Below are positions 30,105 through 34,590 of a stretch of DNA of 34,590 nucleotides, one piece after another. Both the position numbers and the translations under genes were made by a program. The notes beneath the pieces are model-generated. The model ran no database searches. It had not been told where the DNA came from and saw only the letters and a program-made list of their open reading frames with translations. Position 1 is the first letter of the stretch, and every line of letters starts with the position of its first letter. The stretch is from CAZTAR01 sp043813895 (lineage in GTDB: Bacteria > Planctomycetota > Phycisphaerae > UBA1845 > UTPLA1), in assembly GCA_043813895.1 (NCBI GenBank), contig JBDRKQ010000228.1:1-34590 (forward strand). The letters run 5' to 3'.

Positions 30105-31538
30105 ATGCTGCTCGCGCAAATAGCCCACTCGGCCGAAACGGTCCATCATCATGCCGGATCGACTGCGCACACCCCCGGTCTGGTCTGGGTGCTGCCGTTC
30201 GCGGCCCTGCTCATGTGCATTGCGATCCTCCCCTTGCTCAGGCGAACGGAGCACTGGTGGCACAAGAACAAGAGCAAGCTCTTGGTGGCCGTGGTCCTCG
30301 GCATTATCACGCTGTGCTACTACCACTACCGCGGGTACGGTTTCGGCCACGGTGAACATGTTTCGGAACCAGGCATTGCGACGGTGTTGACGATTCTCGA
30401 TCACGCGGTGCTCGCCGAGTACATCCCGTTCATGTCGCTCTTGTTCAGCCTGTATGTGATTTCGGGCGGCATCGGCGTGAAAGGGGATATCCCGGCCCGA
30501 CCGCTGACGAACGTCATCTTCCTGGCCATCGGCGGCCTGTTGGCGAGCATGATTGGGACGACGGGGGCGGCGATGCTCCTGATTCGTCCGCTCCTGAAGA
30601 CGAACTCTGAGCGGAAGCACGTCGCCCACACGGTGATCTTCTTCATCTTCATCGTTGCGAATATCGGTGGGTCGCTGCTGCCGATCGGTGATCCGCCGCT
30701 GTTTCTGGGGTATCTCCGGGGCGTGCCGTTCTTGTGGACCCTGAATCTGTGGAATTCGTGGGCGTTTACAGCGGCTCTGCTACTGGTGATCTATTGGATT
30801 TGGGACAGTATCAGCTACAAACACGAAACGCCGACCGACGTCAAGCTCGATGAGACCCGCGTCGTCGCCATCTCGGTAAGCGGGAAGATCAACTTCCTGT
30901 TCCTGGCAGGCGTCGTCTTCGCGACGGGCACCCTCGATCCGACCAAGGAGTTCCTCGGCACCGGGTGGACGCCGTTCGCCTTTTGTCGTGAGCTTGTGCA
31001 ATTGGCATTTGTCGCCCTTTCGCTGTTTCTTACGTCGAAGCGCATTCGCAAGGACAACAACTTCAACTACGTCGCCATCCTGGAGGTGGCCTGCCTGTTC
31101 ATCGGGATATTCGTCTGCATGCAGGTGCCGATCGAAATCCTGAACACCAAGGGCCCGAGCCTCGGCATCGACTCGCCCGGGAAGTTCTTCTGGGCCACGG
31201 GCATTCTGAGCAGCTTCCTGGACAACGCACCGACGTACGTCGTGTTCTTCGAGACGGCCAAGAGCCTGCCGATTCCCGAGGGTGCGGAGGTCTTGACGCT
31301 CGCGGCGGCTTCGGCGGCGGAGGTTCCCCCGCAAGTCCAGGTCCCCCACCTCATCGCAATCTCTCTCGGCGCCGTCTTCATGGGCGCGAATACGTACATC
31401 GGCAACGGCCCGAATTTCATGGTCAAGTCGATCGCCGAGCACGAAGGCGTGAAGATGCCCAGCTTCTTCGGCTACATGCTGTTCAGCGGCTGCGTCTTGA
31501 TACCGGTGTTCCTGATCGTGACGCTGTTCGTGATGTAG
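30105..31538 (+). CDS. NhaD/CitMHS-type membrane transporter, probable sodium:proton antiporter
   Basis: This 477-residue protein has about 11-12 hydrophobic segments and belongs to the ion-transporter superfamily (NhaD, ArsB, CitM). Diagnostic stretches are IGGLLASMIGTTGAAMLLIRPLL and GGSLLPIGDPPLFLGYLRG in the first half, SSFLDNAPTYVVFFE (residues ~370-384) and GANTYIGNGPNFMVKSIAE (~427-445) in the second half; these unwound Asn/Pro loops form the substrate site in the two repeats. Together they fit Na+/H+ exchange, although a carboxylate substrate cannot be excluded. The N-terminus has a His-rich segment (HSAETVHHHAG) outside the first helix. The start at 30105 has no strong ribosome site; no other start gives a better N-terminus. 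It stands alone and converges on the thioredoxin-like gene. Confidence 0.87.
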   Translation: MLLAQIAHSAETVHHHAGSTAHTPGLVWVLPFAALLMCIAILPLLRRTEHWWHKNKSKLLVAVVLGIITLCYYHYRGYGFGHGEHVSEPGIATVLTILDHAVLAEYIPFMSLLFSLYVISGGIGVKGDIPARPLTNVIFLAIGGLLASMIGTTGAAMLLIRPLLKTNSERKHVAHTVIFFIFIVANIGGSLLPIGDPPLFLGYLRGVPFLWTLNLWNSWAFTAALLLVIYWIWDSISYKHETPTDVKLDETRVVAISVSGKINFLFLAGVVFATGTLDPTKEFLGTGWTPFAFCRELVQLAFVALSLFLTSKRIRKDNNFNYVAILEVACLFIGIFVCMQVPIEILNTKGPSLGIDSPGKFFWATGILSSFLDNAPTYVVFFETAKSLPIPEGAEVLTLAAASAAEVPPQVQVPHLIAISLGAVFMGANTYIGNGPNFMVKSIAEHEGVKMPSFFGYMLFSGCVLIPVFLIVTLFVM

Positions 31539-31676
31539 CGGAGCAGACCAGCGAGATTGCTTCGGAAAACATCGCAGTGCCCGCCCCCGTAGCCAACCGG
31601 GGCGCTGGCCGCTACCCAAGAAAGCCGAGCTGCTTCAAGGTCCGCCTGACAACCAACACACCGGCCCGCAAAATGG

Positions 31677-31710
31677 AAACGGCCGACACCGCGAAGGGTC
31701 TCGGCCGTTT
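31677..31710. terminator. Hairpin between convergent genes, probable bidirectional terminator
   Basis: A perfect 10-base stem (AAACGGCCGA at 31677-31686, TCGGCCGTTT at 31701-31710) lies between the ends of the transporter and thioredoxin-like genes. Each arm ends in a short A or T run, so it could work in both directions, though no long U-tract follows. Confidence 0.5.
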
Positions 31711-31738
31711 GGGTTCCTAGTTGAAGATAGGCGGCGGA

Positions 31739-32698
31739 TCAATCGTCCTCCTCATCTTCATCTTCGTCTTCATCTTTGTCCTTGTCTCCGCCATCCTCAT
31801 CTTCCTCATCTTCCTCATCTTCGTCTTCAACGTGGAGTCGCAACTCCTCGCGAGCGAATTTGGCGGCTTCGCAGTCGGGATACTTGTCAATGATCCGCTT
31901 GTAGTACTTCATGGCGTCTTCCGTGTCGCCGTACATGACGCAGACTCGCGCGCATTCCAGCCAGCCGAACGTGGTCTTGTCGGTCCGGGCCTTCTTAATC
32001 ACCCGCATTACCCTGCTCTGCTGTCGCATTTTCTTCAGCTTGGACTTGGCCTTGTTGGCGACCTTCGTGCCTTTGAACTCGCGCGTGATTTCCATGTAGA
32101 GGTCCCACGCCTCCACGTAGTCGCCGTCCTTGTCGAGCTTGCTCGCTTTCTTATACGCGGCAGCGGCCGACTTCTCTGCCAGGAAGCCCTTGCTTTTCGC
32201 AGGATTGCTCTCGATAAGCTTCCTGATCTGGTCCTCCACGTTTACGGGACCGCCCTTCCAGACCACCTTGCCGTCAGGGGCGATGAGGTAGGTCGTGGGA
32301 TAGGCACTGACGCCGTAGATGCTCCGAGTCCGCTCGGCGCCCCCGCCGACCACGTAAGGAATCCGCTGCTTTTTGACGTATTTCTCCACCTTAGAGGCGG
32401 ATTCAGGGGAAAGGGCGAGCAGGATGACGCCCTTGCTCTTGTACTTCTTCTGCATCTCGACCAGATGCGGAATGCTCCGCTCGCACGGACCGCACCACGT
32501 CGCCCAGAAATCCAGCACGATGATCTGGCCCTTGAGGTCCTTCTGGGAGATGTCCTCCATATCCCCGGGCAGGTTGAACCACTCCACCGCCGTGATCTCC
32601 GGCGCGTCATCACCCTCCTTCACCTCAGCCAAAGCCGGTGAGACGGCGAAAGCGGAAACGGAAACACCGAACAACAGGACCAGTCGCTTCGTCAACAT
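31739..32698 (-). CDS. Secreted TlpA-like thioredoxin-fold protein with TPR-like segment and poly-acidic tail
   Basis: This 319-residue protein has a signal peptide (MLTKRLVLLFGVSVSAFAVSPALA) and a thioredoxin/TlpA domain (residues ~25-165) with the redox motif Trp68-Cys69-Gly-Pro-Cys72 in FWATWCGPC and the cis-Pro loop VSAYPTTYLI. It should therefore reduce or shuffle disulfides outside the cytoplasm, perhaps for cytochrome c maturation. A helical segment (~175-285) follows, with TPR-like spacing (AWDLYMEITREFKG, AMKYYKRIIDKYPD). The last ~30 residues are almost all Asp/Glu with some Lys, coded by a GAx-rich low-complexity DNA stretch. AGGAGG lies 9 bases upstream of the ATG. The DUF1570-like gene lies upstream on the same strand, 189 bases away. 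Confidence 0.88.
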   Translation of the reverse strand: MLTKRLVLLFGVSVSAFAVSPALAEVKEGDDAPEITAVEWFNLPGDMEDISQKDLKGQIIVLDFWATWCGPCERSIPHLVEMQKKYKSKGVILLALSPESASKVEKYVKKQRIPYVVGGGAERTRSIYGVSAYPTTYLIAPDGKVVWKGGPVNVEDQIRKLIESNPAKSKGFLAEKSAAAAYKKASKLDKDGDYVEAWDLYMEITREFKGTKVANKAKSKLKKMRQQSRVMRVIKKARTDKTTFGWLECARVCVMYGDTEDAMKYYKRIIDKYPDCEAAKFAREELRLHVEDEDEEDEEDEDGGDKDKDEDEDEDEEDD

Positions 32699-32887
32699 GT
32701 CTCGCTACCTCCTGCTTTGTGCCGGCGAGTCTTGCGTTTCGCCGGACGCGATGCGGTTCCTCAAACAACCGGACTTGCGGCCCCACTGGTTGCCCTAAGA
32801 TTCCAGTGCGACAGAGTTCTGCTTCGTCGCCATAGGCAGACTAACGATGATCTTTGCCCAATCCGAAACAACGACGATGATGGGGCA

Positions 32888-34288
32888 CTAAAACTCGAGT
32901 CCCTTGTCCTTCTCTCTGCGCTCTTGCTCCTTGTCGAGCCACTTCTTGTTCTCTTCGACTTCAGCTTCGCTGCTGAATCTCGACAGCCTGTCCACGATGG
33001 ACGGATCAACCCGCCTGCATCGGCAGTAGTACTCTTCGTCCGCGACGCGGTCATCACGCGGGAAATTGTTGGCGATCCACTCGTTCCAGTTCTTCTCGAT
33101 CGCCATCTGGTCCTCAGTCGAGAATTCCCTCAACCACGCGTCGCTTTGAACAACCTTCCAATCATTGGTTGCCTTCTGACGAATCGTGCCGACTTGCTTG
33201 GTCAAGTCGTAGATCCTGCGGAAGTCGCGATGGCCCTTGATGCCGCCGTTGAACATGTAGGCGACGAGGGACCACGATTGACAGTAGTTCAGATAGACCT
33301 GATCCACGCCGCCGTAGCCGCTGTTCCAGAGGCCCGGGTCAATCAGCCAGAGCCACTGAAAGTCCTTCCAATCATCCGTCTCGTGTATCCGGCGGATGAA
33401 AGGGGCATAGCGCCCGCGCCTGGGCATTTCGGCGATGTTCTCCTCGACACTCTTGGCGAAATCCCAGTACTCGAAGTTGGTGGCAACGCCCTCGTTCCAC
33501 CAGATCGGGCAGACAATGGGTATGGCCTGGTTTCCGTATTGCGGGTTCTTCGTGAAGCCAAGGCGAAGCTGAAGCTCCATGTGTGCCCCTTCGTGCTTCA
33601 GGGTGCCTTTGGGCCACCTCGCGAAGTCCGTGATGCCGTCGGTGAACTGCACGAGGCGGTACATTCTGGCGGGCCAGGTGGGGCCGCGATCACCTCGCAG
33701 ATTCGCCGCCGGGTCGAAGTAGCCGCCGCTGTTCGCCGAACCGCCGTTCAGGATGTAGTTGTTTCGGTCAGACCAGACGATGACCTCTATCCTGCTGCTC
33801 GGGTCCGCGGGGATGCCCAGCACCTTGGAAAAGGCCTTGCCGTACTCGCGGTGGAGCATCTCCATGTACATAGCGAGATCGGCGGTGAACTCCTTGCTGA
33901 TGTCGGAGCGACTGACGAACACCCGCCCCTTGTGCGTATAAAACCGCACGTCCTGACCGCCCGTGCCTCGGAATTCACCGCCGCTGTAGTCGCCCCGCTT
34001 ATCCTGGCGGACGCGCTTCAGGACGCGCTTGTATCGCTTGTCGTAGTGCTCGTCCGTTTCGTTGTGCCGCTGTCCCCAGCGGATAGAGTCTTCCTTCTTC
34101 TTGTGCTTCTTGCCGGACTTGCCCCTCTTCTTCTTCGTCGTCGTCTCATCGTCGTCCCGGAACAGCGATCCCGGGGTGCCGGGGTCGGCCAGCACGCGCG
34201 TGGACCATGTGGCGCATGGGATAAGGAAGCTGACGAGGAGGAAGCCCATCGCGAATGAGAGAAGCCGCTTTTGGTTGTTTCCAATCAT
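32888..34288 (-). CDS. Secreted DUF1570-like putative zinc metallopeptidase
   Basis: This 466-residue protein has an N-terminal signal or anchor segment (LLSFAMGFLLVSFLIPCATW), then a Lys-rich low-complexity linker (TTTKKKRGKSGKKHKKKED, ~50-66) and a globular domain. The domain has an HExxH zinc site, His232-Glu233-x-x-His236 in LKHEGAHMEL, and 30 residues later Glu266 in IWWNEGVATNFE, the likely third ligand, as in gluzincins and the DUF1570 family frequent in Planctomycetota. A peptidase role is therefore likely but the substrate is unknown. The C-terminal part is rich in Trp and Tyr, with a charged coiled end (EAEVEENKKWLDKEQERREKDK). The start at 34288 follows GGAG; longer in-frame versions lose the signal peptide. 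Confidence 0.8.
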   Translation of the reverse strand: MIGNNQKRLLSFAMGFLLVSFLIPCATWSTRVLADPGTPGSLFRDDDETTTKKKRGKSGKKHKKKEDSIRWGQRHNETDEHYDKRYKRVLKRVRQDKRGDYSGGEFRGTGGQDVRFYTHKGRVFVSRSDISKEFTADLAMYMEMLHREYGKAFSKVLGIPADPSSRIEVIVWSDRNNYILNGGSANSGGYFDPAANLRGDRGPTWPARMYRLVQFTDGITDFARWPKGTLKHEGAHMELQLRLGFTKNPQYGNQAIPIVCPIWWNEGVATNFEYWDFAKSVEENIAEMPRRGRYAPFIRRIHETDDWKDFQWLWLIDPGLWNSGYGGVDQVYLNYCQSWSLVAYMFNGGIKGHRDFRRIYDLTKQVGTIRQKATNDWKVVQSDAWLREFSTEDQMAIEKNWNEWIANNFPRDDRVADEEYYCRCRRVDPSIVDRLSRFSSEAEVEENKKWLDKEQERREKDKGLEF

Positions 34289-34590
34289 GATCTCACTCCG
34301 TGAATCGCACCATTCGCGTTCGACCGGCCGGCCCTGAAGTCTTTGGTACGATCCGCGCACGCCACCAGTGTCCGTGGCGGCGAAAGACCGGACCGACTGC
34401 GAACACATCGACTGTTGCCAAACCTCTCGGTATTGTAGCATATCCAGTCAAGAGGATGCCCAAAAACTGCCGTTGCGAGGTTGGCGTGCAGAGACGGGCC
34501 GATCGCACCTCGCTGCCTACACTCATGATAAACGGCCTCGCGGTCCGCGTGTCACACTACCGACTGCCTCGTGCCCCTTCCGTTCTCGTG
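34289..34590. other. Right-end non-coding stretch with a possible promoter for the DUF1570-like gene
   Basis: No gene is seen to the window end. On the reverse strand an extended -10, TGC-TACAAT (hexamer at 34432-34437), would start a transcript near 34425, giving a leader of about 137 bases. A TTGACT lies only 8 bases upstream of the hexamer, too close to be its -35, so the promoter is tentative. Confidence 0.35.

Noticed and set aside
31589..31615. Segment bounded by GTAGC and GCTAC, considered as another REP-like copy
   Set aside because: Only the short ends match; the stem differs from the other copies, so membership of the family is not supported.

Overview
This window looks like chromosomal DNA from a high-GC (roughly 60-65% by eye) Planctomycetota-type bacterium, possibly Phycisphaerae-like. 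That is inferred from three things: a giant secreted protein with repeated D-C-N-x-N-G-x-P-D-E-C-D motifs plus Ig-like and PKD-like domains, a DUF1570-like secreted HExxH protein, and dense short hairpin repeats between genes. I found no tRNA, rRNA, CRISPR array, transposase or phage gene. Most genes are housekeeping or cell-envelope genes on alternating strands with few operons.

Layout. 1-5.2 kb: the 3' end of dnaB, a lower-GC lone PD-(D/E)XK nuclease, lysA (reverse) and a secreted prolyl oligopeptidase. 5.2-7.6 kb: a composite inverted-repeat element, then the reverse pair accA-larE. 7.9-11.1 kb: a fused PurS-PurS-PurL enzyme. 11.2-18 kb: a Nudix protein, the 1819-residue surface protein and a GNAT acetyltransferase, all reverse. 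18.5-26.6 kb: a CPBP membrane protease, then an envelope-glycan neighbourhood of two GT4 glycosyltransferases, an AsnB-type amidotransferase, a GT2 glycosyltransferase and bifunctional HldE. 27.1-28.3 kb: a ParA-type ATPase fused to a glycogen-binding-like (CBM48/AMPK-type) domain. 28.3-30 kb: repeats, a small unknown gene, a candidate structured small RNA with its own promoter and terminator, and a VOC protein. 30.1-34.6 kb: an NhaD/CitMHS-type transporter, a secreted TlpA-like thioredoxin with a poly-acidic tail and a secreted DUF1570-like putative zinc peptidase.

The most interesting signals are: (i) the ParA-CBM48 fusion; (ii) a candidate ~230-nt RNA at 28989-29216 on the reverse strand; (iii) intergenic-type hairpin and heptad repeats that also occur in frame inside purL and larE as extra loops, with one 19-base palindrome shared by both genes; (iv) several families of small hairpin or cruciform repeats, including a REPIN-like inverted pair; (v) a possible C-terminal Cys-Gly-Gly-Gly/TM/Arg anchoring signal on the giant surface protein. 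All functions are from reading motifs by eye; no search was run.
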